From: Bradyrhizobium ottawaense
Lineage (GTDB): Bacteria; Pseudomonadota; Alphaproteobacteria; Rhizobiales; Xanthobacteraceae
Length of the DNA stretch: 64,000 bases
NCBI RefSeq assembly: GCF_900099825.1
Contig: NZ_LT629693.1
Coordinates: 3,235,001-3,299,000, forward strand
Direction: 5' to 3'
Position 1 is the stretch's first letter. Every line of letters begins with the position of its first letter. Below are positions 54,547-62,958 of this stretch, piece by piece. The notes beneath the pieces are model-generated. The model saw only the letters and a list, made by a program, of their open reading frames with translations. It did no database searches and was not told the DNA's origin. A program made the position numbers and the translations under genes.

Positions 54547-54729
54547 TCAGGCTGTATAGACACAGGCCGGCTCGGTTTCATCGGGCAACGCGAATTCATC
54601 GACCAGCCGCGCCAGCCTCAGCGATACTTCGAGATTTGCCCGCACGGCAGGTCGCCAGGCCTCTTCGACCGGCAGCGCCAGCGCCTTCGAAACGGCGTCG
54701 ATGTAGTCGTCCAGGTGGTCAGCAGCCAT
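54547..54729 (-). CDS. atzG: AtzG-like small subunit (DUF4089, GatC-like)
   Basis: 60 residues from ATG 54729 (GGGAG seven bases upstream; a TTG five codons earlier is less likely). Helical GatC-like sequence AADHLDDYIDAVSKALALPVEEAWRPAVRANLEVSLRLARLVDEFALPDETEPA; the VRANLEVSLRLA and DETEPA elements match DUF4089. In AtzEG the small subunit wraps around AtzE and stabilises it. Missed by standard length cut-offs. Confidence 0.9.
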   Translation of the reverse strand: MAADHLDDYIDAVSKALALPVEEAWRPAVRANLEVSLRLARLVDEFALPDETEPACVYTA

Positions 54730-54748
54730 TTCACTCCCAATCAACTTC

Positions 54749-56464
54749 TTAGTGCACCGGCAACGGCGGATGTGGGATCGCCGTCAGCAACTCCTTTGTA
54801 TAGGCATCCTGCGGATTACCCAAGACCTGGTCGGACGTTCCCTGCTCGACGATCCGTCCCGCCCGCATCACGATGACACGATCGCACAATAGACGGACCA
54901 CATTCAGATCGTGCGACACGAACAAATAGCTCATCCCCATCGAGGCCTTGAGGTCCTGCAGCAGGTTGAGCACCACGGCCTGCACGGAAACGTCGAGCGC
55001 CGCCGTCGGCTCGTCGAGGATCACGAGCTTGGGATGCAGCGCAATGGCGCGCGCGATGCCGACGCGGGCCTTCTGGCCGCCGGATAATTGATGCGGAAAG
55101 CGATCCAGCAGGTTGACCGGCAGGCCGACCAGGCCGGCGAGTTCCTCGCAGCGGGTCCGTAGCGCGTCGCCGCCCTTGATGTCGCCCATCTGCATGATCG
55201 GATCGGCGATGGCGCGGGCCGCGGTAAAGCGCGGGTTGAGGCTGTCGGTCGGATCCTGGAACACCATCTGGATGCTCTTGCGCAGCGGCGTCCGCGCAAA
55301 GCTGTTGGGAAGCATCCCGCCGATTTCGTCGCCGTCGAACAGGATGCGGCCCGAGGTCTGGTCCAGCAGCCGCATAACCATCATCGACGTCGTGGATTTG
55401 CCGCAGCCGGATTCGCCAACCAGCCCGACGCTCTCGCCATGGCCGACGGAAAAGCTGATGCCGTCGACCGCGCGAAACACTTCGGCTTCCACCGGAGGCC
55501 TGCGGCCGAACAGTTTGCCGAGCGTGGCGGTGGCGCCCTGGCGCGGATATTCCTTCACCAGCTTCTCGACCAGCAGCAACGGTTTGGCGGCGGCATCCGG
55601 CGTCGGTGCCGGCGCGAGCGTCGGCAGCGCCGCCGCCTCTTCCTCCGGCAGCAGATCGCGCAAGGAGACGCCGAGCCGCGGCGTCGCGCGCATCAGCTTC
55701 TTGGTATAGGCATGCGCCGGGTTGGCGAAGATGTCAGATGACTTCGCGGTCTCGACCACCCTTCCCTTCTCCATGACGATGACGCGGTCGCAATAGGCAG
55801 CGGCGAGGCCGAGATCGTGGGTGATCAGGATGGTCGACATGTTCCGCCGCTTGGTCAGCTCGACGATCAGGTCCATCACCGCCTTCTGCGTGGTGACGTC
55901 GAGGCCGGTGGTCGGCTCGTCCGCGATCAGGAGCTGCGGATTGCAGGCCAGCGCCAGCGCGATGACGACGCGCTGGCACATGCCGCCGGAGAGTTCGAAC
56001 GGATAGGCGTGGTAGCGCTCGCGCGGGCGCGCGATCTTGACCTGTTCCAGCGCCTCGATCGCCTTCTCGCCGCGGTCGGTCACCGTCGACTGCTGCACAT
56101 GCTGGCGCAGCACGTCCTCGATCTGGTCGCCGACTTTGCGGATCGGATTCAGCGCCGCGCGCGGATTCTGGAAGATCATCGAAATTTCGCGGCCGCGCAG
56201 GTCGCGCATCTGGTCTTCGGTCGCAGTCTTGACGTCGATGCCTGAAAATACCACCGAGCCCTCGGCGATCTTGCCGGCGCGGTCGAGAATGCGCATCACG
56301 GCGTAGGACGTCACCGATTTTCCGGAGCCGGATTCGCCGACGATGCCGAGCGTCTCGCCCTTGGAGACGGAGATATTGACGTGCTGCACGGCTTTGACGA
56401 TGCCGCGCCTGGTCGCGAATTCGACCGTGAGGTCGTTGACGTCGAGCAACGGCTGCGCGGTCAT
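54749..56464 (-). CDS. Fused dipeptide/oligopeptide-type ABC ATPase (DppD-DppF in one chain)
   Basis: 571 residues with two nucleotide-binding domains. First: Walker A GESGSGKS (about 36-43), signature LSGGMCQRVVIAL, Walker B LLIADEPTTGLD; second: GESGCGKS (about 349), LSGGQKARVGIAR, LVILDEPTAALDVS. Each has a C-terminal peptide-type extension (AYTKKLMRATPRLG; AYTKELLTAIPHP). The first signature has MC in place of the usual MR/QQ, not otherwise unusual. Energises uptake by the permease pair and binding protein upstream. Start overlaps the stop of a 34-codon ORF (ATGA). Confidence 0.95.
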   Translation of the reverse strand: MTAQPLLDVNDLTVEFATRRGIVKAVQHVNISVSKGETLGIVGESGSGKSVTSYAVMRILDRAGKIAEGSVVFSGIDVKTATEDQMRDLRGREISMIFQNPRAALNPIRKVGDQIEDVLRQHVQQSTVTDRGEKAIEALEQVKIARPRERYHAYPFELSGGMCQRVVIALALACNPQLLIADEPTTGLDVTTQKAVMDLIVELTKRRNMSTILITHDLGLAAAYCDRVIVMEKGRVVETAKSSDIFANPAHAYTKKLMRATPRLGVSLRDLLPEEEAAALPTLAPAPTPDAAAKPLLLVEKLVKEYPRQGATATLGKLFGRRPPVEAEVFRAVDGISFSVGHGESVGLVGESGCGKSTTSMMVMRLLDQTSGRILFDGDEIGGMLPNSFARTPLRKSIQMVFQDPTDSLNPRFTAARAIADPIMQMGDIKGGDALRTRCEELAGLVGLPVNLLDRFPHQLSGGQKARVGIARAIALHPKLVILDEPTAALDVSVQAVVLNLLQDLKASMGMSYLFVSHDLNVVRLLCDRVIVMRAGRIVEQGTSDQVLGNPQDAYTKELLTAIPHPPLPVH

Positions 56465-56565
56465 GACGAAATCCTCCGCCCAACCAGCCCGTCATCCAAA
56501 AAACCGCAAAACAACCCCATGCAAAGTAGACCCGAGGTAAAATAACACCATATCTGGGCTGTCAT
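56461..56565 (-). CDS. Possible 34-residue membrane peptide between permease and ATPase genes
   Basis: A 34-codon frame whose ATG overlaps the permease stop (TGATG at 56567-56563) and whose TGA overlaps the ATPase start (ATGA at 56464-56461). Translation: MTAQIWCYFTSGLLCMGLFC then GFLDDGLVGRRISS. Residues about 5-23 are hydrophobic enough for one membrane helix, followed by a charged tail. Perfect coupling on both sides suggests a real small protein or a coupling leader; without homologues it remains a candidate. Confidence 0.5.
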   Translation of the reverse strand: MTAQIWCYFTSGLLCMGLFCGFLDDGLVGRRISS

Positions 56566-57464
56566 CAGGTCCTCCGCTGCGGATCGACGATGTCGCGCAG
56601 TCCGTCGCCAAGCAGATTGAAGCAAAACACCGCAATCATCAGCGCCAGGCCCGGGAATAACGCGATCCACCATTCACCCGACACCATGAAGCCGGCGCCT
56701 TCCGCGACCATGATGCCCCATTCCGCGGTCGGCGGCCGGACGCCGAGGCCGATGAACGACAGACCGGCGGCATTGAGGATCGCATAGCCCATGGTCAGTG
56801 ACATCTGCACGATCATGATCGGCATGATGTTGGGCAGGATGTGGACCAGCAGAATCCGGAACTCGCCATTGCCGGACAGCCGCGCCGCCTGCACGAAGCC
56901 GGCGTTGCGCCGGACATTGGCCTCGGCGCGGGCGACGCGGGCATAGAGCGGAAAGTTGACGATCGCGGTCGCGATGATGATGTTCTGCACGGTGTTGCCG
57001 AGGGCTGCGACGATGCCCATCGCCAGCACGAACAGCGGAAACGCCATGATGGTGTCGGCGATCCGGCCGACAATGCGATCGGTCCAGCCGCCGAAATAGC
57101 CGGCGGCGATGCCGGCAAGGCCGCCCATCAGGAACACCAGCACCACCGACGCCACCGCGATGAAGGTATCGAGCCTGGTCGCAACGATGACGCGGCTGAA
57201 GATATCGCGGCCCAACTGATCGGTGCCGAACCAGTGCGCCGCCGACGGCGGCTTCAGCGCCGCCACGGTGTCGCTGGCGAGCGGATCGTAGAGCACCACC
57301 CAAGGGCCGAAGATCGCCGCAAACAGAATCACGACCAACAGTCCGAATGCAAAGCCTGTGACCTTGTTCTCCCCGAGCACATAGCGGGTGTGTTCGAAGA
57401 CCGCCAAAAATCCCGACGTACGCGCGGGACCGGCGGGTTCAACGGCAGGCGCAACGGTGCTCAT
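56565..57464 (-). CDS. Peptide-type ABC permease, DppC-like
   Basis: 299 residues, about six helices. N-terminal KVTGFAFGLLVVILFAAIFGPW, the OppC-type periplasmic region HWFGTDQLGRDIFSRVIVATR, and the EAA motif PLYARVARAEANVRRNAGFVQAARLSGNGEFRILLVHILPNIMP. Its stop overlaps the start of the 34-codon ORF. Partner of the DppB-like permease 9 bases upstream. Confidence 0.95.
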   Translation of the reverse strand: MSTVAPAVEPAGPARTSGFLAVFEHTRYVLGENKVTGFAFGLLVVILFAAIFGPWVVLYDPLASDTVAALKPPSAAHWFGTDQLGRDIFSRVIVATRLDTFIAVASVVLVFLMGGLAGIAAGYFGGWTDRIVGRIADTIMAFPLFVLAMGIVAALGNTVQNIIIATAIVNFPLYARVARAEANVRRNAGFVQAARLSGNGEFRILLVHILPNIMPIMIVQMSLTMGYAILNAAGLSFIGLGVRPPTAEWGIMVAEGAGFMVSGEWWIALFPGLALMIAVFCFNLLGDGLRDIVDPQRRT

Positions 57465-57473
57465 GCTTACCCC

Positions 57474-58487
57474 TTACCCTTCAAGACGAACCCTGGGATC
57501 GATGACGCCATAGAGAATGTCGATGATCAGATTGAGCAGCACGTACATGACCGCCATGGTCAGCACGAAACCCTGCACCGGCGCGAAGTCCGACGAGATC
57601 AGCGCTTCGACCGCGTAGGAGCCGATCCCGGGCCAGGCGAACACCTTCTCCACCAGCACGTTGGCGCCGAGCAGGAACGAGAACACCATGCTGAGCGTGG
57701 TGATGACCGGCAGCATGGCATTGCGAAACGCGTAGGTGACGATCACGGTCGCCGGCGACAGCCCGCTGGCGCGCGCGGTGCGGACGAAGTCGGACGCCAG
57801 CACCGCCAGCATCGAGGCCCGCGTCATGCGTGCGATCGGCGCCAGCGAGAAGATCGCCAGCGTCATCGCCGGCAGGATCAACTGACTGAGCGCGGAGCGG
57901 AAGGTTTCGAAATCGCGCGCGATCAGGGCATCGATCAGATAGAAGCCGGTAACGGCGTTCGGCGCGCTGTAGAACACGTCGAGCCGCCCGAGCGGCGCCG
58001 GCGACCATCCGAGCCTGAAATAGAACACATAGACCAGCACCAAACCCGTAAAGAACACCGGCAGCGACACGCCGGCCGTCGTCGTGATCCGGCAGAGATG
58101 GTCGATCCACGACCCGGGCCGGTTGGCGGCCAGCACGCCAAGTGGGATCGCGATCGCGATCGAAACGATCAGGCCTAGCAGCGTCAGCTCCGCCGACGCC
58201 GGCAGCCGGTTTTTGATTTCGGTCGCGACCGGCTGGCCAGTGGTCAGCGAATTGCCGAAATCGCCATGCGCGAGATCGTTGGTGTAACGGAAGAACTGTT
58301 CGATCAGCGGCTTGTCGAGGCCGAGCTTCTTGCGGATCTGCTCGACCGCTTCCTTGCCCGCCGCTGGACCCGCGAAATACGCCGCGGGGTCGCCCGGCAA
58401 CGCGCGCGTCAGCAGAAAGGTCACGATCACGACCCCGATCAGCGACGGGATCGCAAATAGCAGCCGCTTGCCGATCATGGTCAGCAT
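57474..58487 (-). CDS. Peptide-type ABC permease, DppB-like
   Basis: 337 residues, about six helices. First helix KRLLFAIPSLIGVVIVTFLLTRALPGDPA; EAA-type motif MTRASMLAVLASDFVRTARASGLSPATVIVTYAFRNAMLPVITTL. Six bases after the binding-protein stop. With the DppC-like protein it forms the inner-membrane path for the imported compound. Confidence 0.95.
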   Translation of the reverse strand: MLTMIGKRLLFAIPSLIGVVIVTFLLTRALPGDPAAYFAGPAAGKEAVEQIRKKLGLDKPLIEQFFRYTNDLAHGDFGNSLTTGQPVATEIKNRLPASAELTLLGLIVSIAIAIPLGVLAANRPGSWIDHLCRITTTAGVSLPVFFTGLVLVYVFYFRLGWSPAPLGRLDVFYSAPNAVTGFYLIDALIARDFETFRSALSQLILPAMTLAIFSLAPIARMTRASMLAVLASDFVRTARASGLSPATVIVTYAFRNAMLPVITTLSMVFSFLLGANVLVEKVFAWPGIGSYAVEALISSDFAPVQGFVLTMAVMYVLLNLIIDILYGVIDPRVRLEG

Positions 58488-58493
58488 GGCGGA

Positions 58494-60116
58494 TTATCCC
58501 TTCGCCAGCGCGCGGTAATCGAGGCGGCGGTGGAACCAGTATTGATAGCCGGTGATGTTCTTCTGCATCGCGACGTTGACGAAGGGCTGATACAGCGGAA
58601 TCCGCGGGATGTCGGTGAAGGCGAGATCGACCATGCCTTTGACGTCGGTGTCGTAGGTCGCCTTGTCGCCGGCCGCGGCGGCCGTGCGCGCGCCGTCGAT
58701 CAGTCTGTCCATCTCCGGCGACTTGTAGCTCATGGTGTTGAAGACGGAATTGTTGCCGTGATAGCACCAGTAGAAGAAGTATTCGGGGTAATCGAGCCAG
58801 CCCGAGAACACGTTGGTGTAGAGCGGCATTTCCTTCTTGTTCAGCTCGGTGCGCCAGTTGGCGCCGGGCACCTTGTTGATCGTGGTCTTGATGCCGATCT
58901 GGGCGAGGCTCTCCTGCACCAGCACGCAAAGCGGCTCGTTGATCCCGGCGAAGTTGAGGTCGAACGAGATCGTGGTCTCGAAGCCGTCGGGATAGCCGGC
59001 CTCGGTCAGCAAGGCCTTCGCCTTCGCCATGTCGGTGAAATACTTGGTCGGCTGCGGCCACGCCACCTCGGTGGCCTTGCTGGCCGGCGCGCCGAACATC
59101 GGATTGGCGAGGCCGAACAGCACTACATCCATGATCTTCTGGTACGGCACCGCGTAAGCTATCGCCTCGCGCACCTTCGGATTGTTGAACGGCGGCTTGG
59201 TGACGTTCATGCCGAGATACTGGATGCCGTTGGAGAACGGCAGCGACACGATGTTGAGCTTGCCGGCCGCTTTCAGTTCCTGGAAATCCTTGTTCGGCAA
59301 TTCATAGGAGATGTCGGCGTCGCCGCGCTCCAGCAGCGCCCGGCGGTTGCCGGCCTGCGGCACCATGCGCCAGATCACGCGCTTGATCTTCGGCAAGGGA
59401 CCGCCGACCCACTCGTCGTTGCGCTCCATGATGACTTCGGTGCCCGCGGTCCACTTCGTCACCTTGTAGGCGCCGGAACCCGCGGTCTGCTGTTTTGTAA
59501 ACTCGAGTCCCCAGGGGTCCTTCTCGGACGCGTTCTTCTTCACCAGCTCGGAATTGACGATGCAGGGCACGATGACGGCGAGATCGGGAATCGTCAGTTT
59601 GTCTTTCCTGGCAAAGTCGACACGGATCGTGTTGTCGTCGACGACGACGAACTGTTCGGCCTTGGTCAGCGAGCCCGCGCTCATCTGGAAGGTCGGGAAG
59701 CCACCGACGCTGACGGCGCGATCCAGCGACCACTTGGCGTCCTTGGCCGTTACCGGCGTGCCGTCGTGGAATTTCGCGTTCTTCTTCAGCTTGAAGGTCA
59801 CCGACATGTCGCCGATGTTCATGTCCTCGGCGAGCTCGGGCTTGAACTTGTCGCGGTCGTAATACGGGACGCCGCCGGGACCTTCCTTCATCTCGTGGCT
59901 GATCAGGCGGTCGTAGCAATTCCACGACACTTCATAGCCGGGCACGTTGGTGCCGACGCCGTGGATGTCGAGATTGTTGGGGCCGCCTTCCGAAACGATC
60001 AGCAGCGTCTCCGACCGGGCGTCGGCCTTGGCCGCAGACCAGATCGCCGGCGCCGACGTGAGCGCGCTGGTCGCAGCCAATCCGGACACGGATTTGAGGA
60101 AATCGCGACGCTTCAT
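58494..60116 (-). CDS. Peptide-type (SBP_bac_5) binding protein with Tat signal
   Basis: 540 residues from ATG 60116 (GGAG seven bases upstream). A twin-arginine-type leader MKRRDFLKSVSGLAATSALTS precedes the mature protein. Family 5 binding fold: ELAEDMNIGDMSVTFKLKKNAKFHDGTPVTAKDAKWSLDRAV and SNGIQYLGMNVTKPPFNNPKVREAIAYAVPY. First gene of the sigma-54 operon; its ligand is presumably what AtzGE hydrolyses after uptake. Confidence 0.94.
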   Translation of the reverse strand: MKRRDFLKSVSGLAATSALTSAPAIWSAAKADARSETLLIVSEGGPNNLDIHGVGTNVPGYEVSWNCYDRLISHEMKEGPGGVPYYDRDKFKPELAEDMNIGDMSVTFKLKKNAKFHDGTPVTAKDAKWSLDRAVSVGGFPTFQMSAGSLTKAEQFVVVDDNTIRVDFARKDKLTIPDLAVIVPCIVNSELVKKNASEKDPWGLEFTKQQTAGSGAYKVTKWTAGTEVIMERNDEWVGGPLPKIKRVIWRMVPQAGNRRALLERGDADISYELPNKDFQELKAAGKLNIVSLPFSNGIQYLGMNVTKPPFNNPKVREAIAYAVPYQKIMDVVLFGLANPMFGAPASKATEVAWPQPTKYFTDMAKAKALLTEAGYPDGFETTISFDLNFAGINEPLCVLVQESLAQIGIKTTINKVPGANWRTELNKKEMPLYTNVFSGWLDYPEYFFYWCYHGNNSVFNTMSYKSPEMDRLIDGARTAAAAGDKATYDTDVKGMVDLAFTDIPRIPLYQPFVNVAMQKNITGYQYWFHRRLDYRALAKG

Positions 60117-60161
60117 GGGATGCTCCAACGCCTGAGGGACAACGGCTTTGGAGCTGGAATC

Positions 60162-60176
60162 GCAAGGTTCGTGCCA
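60162..60176 (-). promoter_or_regulatory. Sigma-54 promoter of the transport/atzGEH operon
   Basis: On the minus strand TGGCAC-GAACC-TTGC, an exact -24/-12 core. The predicted start near 60150 gives a leader of about 34 bases before the binding-protein ATG. The 180 bases upstream to 60357 contain two TTAAGG-type direct repeats but no certain NtrC site. Confidence 0.8.
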
Positions 60177-60357
60177 AACCTTAAGGGATTGCTAAGACAC
60201 CGTTAAGGTATTGATATTTAGACGTGATATCGGGATTAGCCGATCCGGGGGCGAAGCGGCGCGCCCGTCACATTGCATACAAAGAGAATGGCTTGCTCAT
60301 AAAATGGACAGCCTATTTCGTTGGCTCATTAATTGAGCGACGTTTCGTCGCATCTCC

Positions 60358-61308
60358 TCACACCGGCCAAACCAGATCCTGCAATTCGCGGAGGTCGCCG
60401 ACTTGGTGCTGCCAGCCCTCGATGCAGATATGGCGGAGCGGATCGCTGGCACGATGCAGCAGCATCAGCGCCATCAGCCGCCGCTTCAAGGTGGCATCGA
60501 TATAAGCGGCTGAATAACCGAATCCCTCCAACAGGCTCAAAACCCGGCGCGGCTTGCCCGCAGCCATGAAGGCGCTCGGACCCAGCAAGTCGTATTCACC
60601 CCAGCCGGTCATCACGTCCCCGAAGTCGATCAGCCCGGACAGCCGCCAATTCGCGCCGTCGCGGCTCAACAGGAAATTCTCCGGAATGTATTCACCGGTC
60701 AGGATCACCGGCGGCGTGTCCAGCGGAATCAGCGTGGGCACCTCGCGCAGGAGATCGTCCAGCCCATCGAGGAATTTCGGCGGCAAGCCGAGACGGACAT
60801 GGCGCGCACGGCATCCCGCCATCTGCACCGCGATGAACCGGTCCCAGCGCGGCTCCATCAGGGAAAGCTCTCCCACCGGAACGCGCTGCACGTCCGCGAT
60901 GGTCGCGCCGATCTGGGCGAGAACAATTTCCTTCTGATCTTCCGGCAAAGCTGGCCACGCGTCCCTACCGAGGACGCCGGATAGCCGCGTGATGACGAGA
61001 TACGGCCAGCCGTCACGCTCGCCTTCGAACACGATTTCGGGGATCGAGATGCCAAGGCGGCCGCGCAGCAGCGCCAGCGATGCGCGCTCCGAAACAAACT
61101 GGCCGCGCAGCAAGGGCGGAAAAAGTTTCAGGATCACATCATCGCCGAGACCGATGACGAGATTGGTCCCGGTGGAGAAAATGTGCGGCGAAGCGGTCGG
61201 CAGGCCGTGGCCATGCGCAATATCGAGTGCCACCAGCAACCATTGCGAGGTGTCGGCGCGCCAGGCCTTGAACGCCTCGAAATTCGGTAGATCCGGCAAT
61301 GGAAGCAT
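60358..61308 (-). CDS. APH/choline-kinase-fold phosphotransferase
   Basis: 316 residues, kinase-like fold. N-lobe with IFSTGTNLVIGLGDDVILKLFPP; C-lobe catalytic loop reads VILTGEYIPENFLL where most relatives have H-G-D-x-H-x-x-N, and the metal Asp is in GLIDFGDVMTGWGEYDLLGP. The Asp-to-Glu and His-to-Thr changes are seen in a sub-branch I recall, so it may be active on an unusual substrate or altered. Separate from the nitrogen operon, sharing a gap with its promoter. Confidence 0.8.
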   Translation of the reverse strand: MLPLPDLPNFEAFKAWRADTSQWLLVALDIAHGHGLPTASPHIFSTGTNLVIGLGDDVILKLFPPLLRGQFVSERASLALLRGRLGISIPEIVFEGERDGWPYLVITRLSGVLGRDAWPALPEDQKEIVLAQIGATIADVQRVPVGELSLMEPRWDRFIAVQMAGCRARHVRLGLPPKFLDGLDDLLREVPTLIPLDTPPVILTGEYIPENFLLSRDGANWRLSGLIDFGDVMTGWGEYDLLGPSAFMAAGKPRRVLSLLEGFGYSAAYIDATLKRRLMALMLLHRASDPLRHICIEGWQHQVGDLRELQDLVWPV

Positions 61309-61331
61309 CAGGAGCCCGGCCTAACTATTTT

Positions 61332-61380
61332 CGACGCGTTTTCTTCACGCGAACCGGTATCCACTTCGCTTAAAAACGCT
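61332..61380. repeat. Repeat fragment overlapping the 3' end of the UgpB-like gene
   Basis: CGACGCGTTTTCTTCACGCG, GAACCGGTATCCACTTCGC and AAAAACGCT, related to 15704-15790. Its last bases fall in the stop codon region of the gene at 61379. Confidence 0.65.
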
Positions 61381-62701
61381 ATCTGTCCGGATTGGCGCGT
61401 TCGAACTGGCGTAGCATGCGGTTGCCGCGCTCGACGGCGAAATCGAGCGCGGCCTGGGCCGACCGTTTGCCACTGAAGGCCTGCTCCAGCTCCTCGTCGA
61501 TGACGTCGCGGATCAGGACGAACGAGCCGAGCCGGATTCCCTTTGAATTGTCGGTCGGTGGCTTCAATGTCATCTGCTCGATCGAGATCGCAGCACCCGG
61601 ATTGCGGTCGTAGAACCCCTGTGCGCGGGTGAGGTCGAAGGCGGCGCGGGTGATCGGCAGATAGCCGGTGTTCTGGTGCCAGGCGGCCTGGATTTCCGGC
61701 TTCGAAAGATAGGCAAAGAATTTTGCGACGCCGGCATATTCGGCGCGCGGCCGGTCGCGCAACACCCACAGGGTGGCGCCGCCGATGATGGTGTTTTGCG
61801 GCGCGCCCTGCACGTCGGGCCAGTACGGCATCATGCCGTAGCCGACCTCGAATTTCGAATTGGCCTTGATGTCGGCGCGCGTCGCCGACGAGCCGATGAA
61901 GATTCCGCACTCGCCTTTCTGAAAGCGCGGCTCGGCCGACTGCCCGCGGCCGCCATAGTCGAACACTTTCGTGGCCTGCCATTCCGCCAGTTGCGCAATG
62001 TGGCGCACCACCAGCGGGTTGTTGAAGGTGAGCTCGGCGTCGAGCCCGCCGAAGCCGTTGGCCCGGGTTGCCAGCGGCAGGTTGTGGAACGCCGAAAAAT
62101 TCTCGACATTGATCCAGGACGGCCAGGATGTGGTGAGGCCGCAGACCGCACCGGCCGAGCGTAGCCGCTTCGCAGCGGTGCCGACCTCGGGCCAGGTCTT
62201 CGGCGCCGCCTCCGGATCGAGGCCCGCAGCGCGAAACATATCCTTGTTGTAATAAAGGATCGGCGTCGAAACATTGAACGGAAACGACAGCATGTTGCCG
62301 GCGACGTCGGAGTAGTAGCTGGTGACGGCGGGCAGATAGGCGCCCGGCGAGAACGGCTCCGACTGGTCGCGCATCAGCTCGAACACGGGATAGATCGCCC
62401 CCTTCGCCGCCATCATGGTCGCGGTCGCGATCTCGTTGACCTGAACGATGGCGGGCTGGCTGCGCGAACGGAAGGCGAAGATCGAGGCCGTCACCGTTTC
62501 GGTATAGTTGCCCTTATAGGCCGGCACGATCCGGTAGTCGGACTGCGAGGCGTTGAAACCGGCCGCCAGCTTCTCGACCTGCTTGCCGAGTTCGCCCGAC
62601 ATCGCGTGCCACCACATGATCTCGGTGGCGGCTTGCGCGGGCGACACCAGCCCGATGGCCGCGAGCGCTGTGAGCTGCAAGAATTTCAAGGTCAGTTTCA
62701 C
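61379..62701 (-). CDS. UgpB-like family 1 binding protein (orphan)
   Basis: 440 residues. Signal peptide MKLTLKFLQLTALAAIGLVS to about AQA, then TEIMWWHAMSGELGKQVEKLAAGFN, the glycerol-3-phosphate-binding (UgpB) pattern; also AYKGNYTETVTASIFAFRSRSQPAIVQVNE and FPFNVSTPILYYNKDMFRAAGLDP. The ligand may be a glycerophospho-compound, but no UgpAEC genes follow. Its 3' end touches a repeat. Confidence 0.92.
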   Translation of the reverse strand: MKLTLKFLQLTALAAIGLVSPAQAATEIMWWHAMSGELGKQVEKLAAGFNASQSDYRIVPAYKGNYTETVTASIFAFRSRSQPAIVQVNEIATATMMAAKGAIYPVFELMRDQSEPFSPGAYLPAVTSYYSDVAGNMLSFPFNVSTPILYYNKDMFRAAGLDPEAAPKTWPEVGTAAKRLRSAGAVCGLTTSWPSWINVENFSAFHNLPLATRANGFGGLDAELTFNNPLVVRHIAQLAEWQATKVFDYGGRGQSAEPRFQKGECGIFIGSSATRADIKANSKFEVGYGMMPYWPDVQGAPQNTIIGGATLWVLRDRPRAEYAGVAKFFAYLSKPEIQAAWHQNTGYLPITRAAFDLTRAQGFYDRNPGAAISIEQMTLKPPTDNSKGIRLGSFVLIRDVIDEELEQAFSGKRSAQAALDFAVERGNRMLRQFERANPDR

Positions 62702-62958
62702 TGATGAACCACTCTGCTGCGCCGCTGCCCGCGATGAATTGGTTTAGCCGTCCTCTTAAATCCCCGGCACGGCAGTTTCAATGCGACTTTCAATCCGCCT
62801 TCCGTCCATCCGGAGCTTTGCAGCGCACAATCCACGATTGTAGCCGGGTCGACGCCTTGACTATCCCTTGGCTATCCCTTGATAGCCAACCCGCGGGAAT
62901 TTCTGCTAAACCGCGTTGAACCTTTTCGTCCCGCCGCAGACTCCATCAACAAGGGGAT

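Noticed and set aside
50204..60116. Cluster as a complete cyanuric acid pathway
   Set aside because: No AtzD/cyanuric acid hydrolase or s-triazine hydrolase gene is present, so only the lower steps are supported.
58530..60206. 558-codon plus-strand frame over the binding-protein gene
   Set aside because: Shadow of the family 5 binding protein, which has signal peptide, RBS and family motifs.
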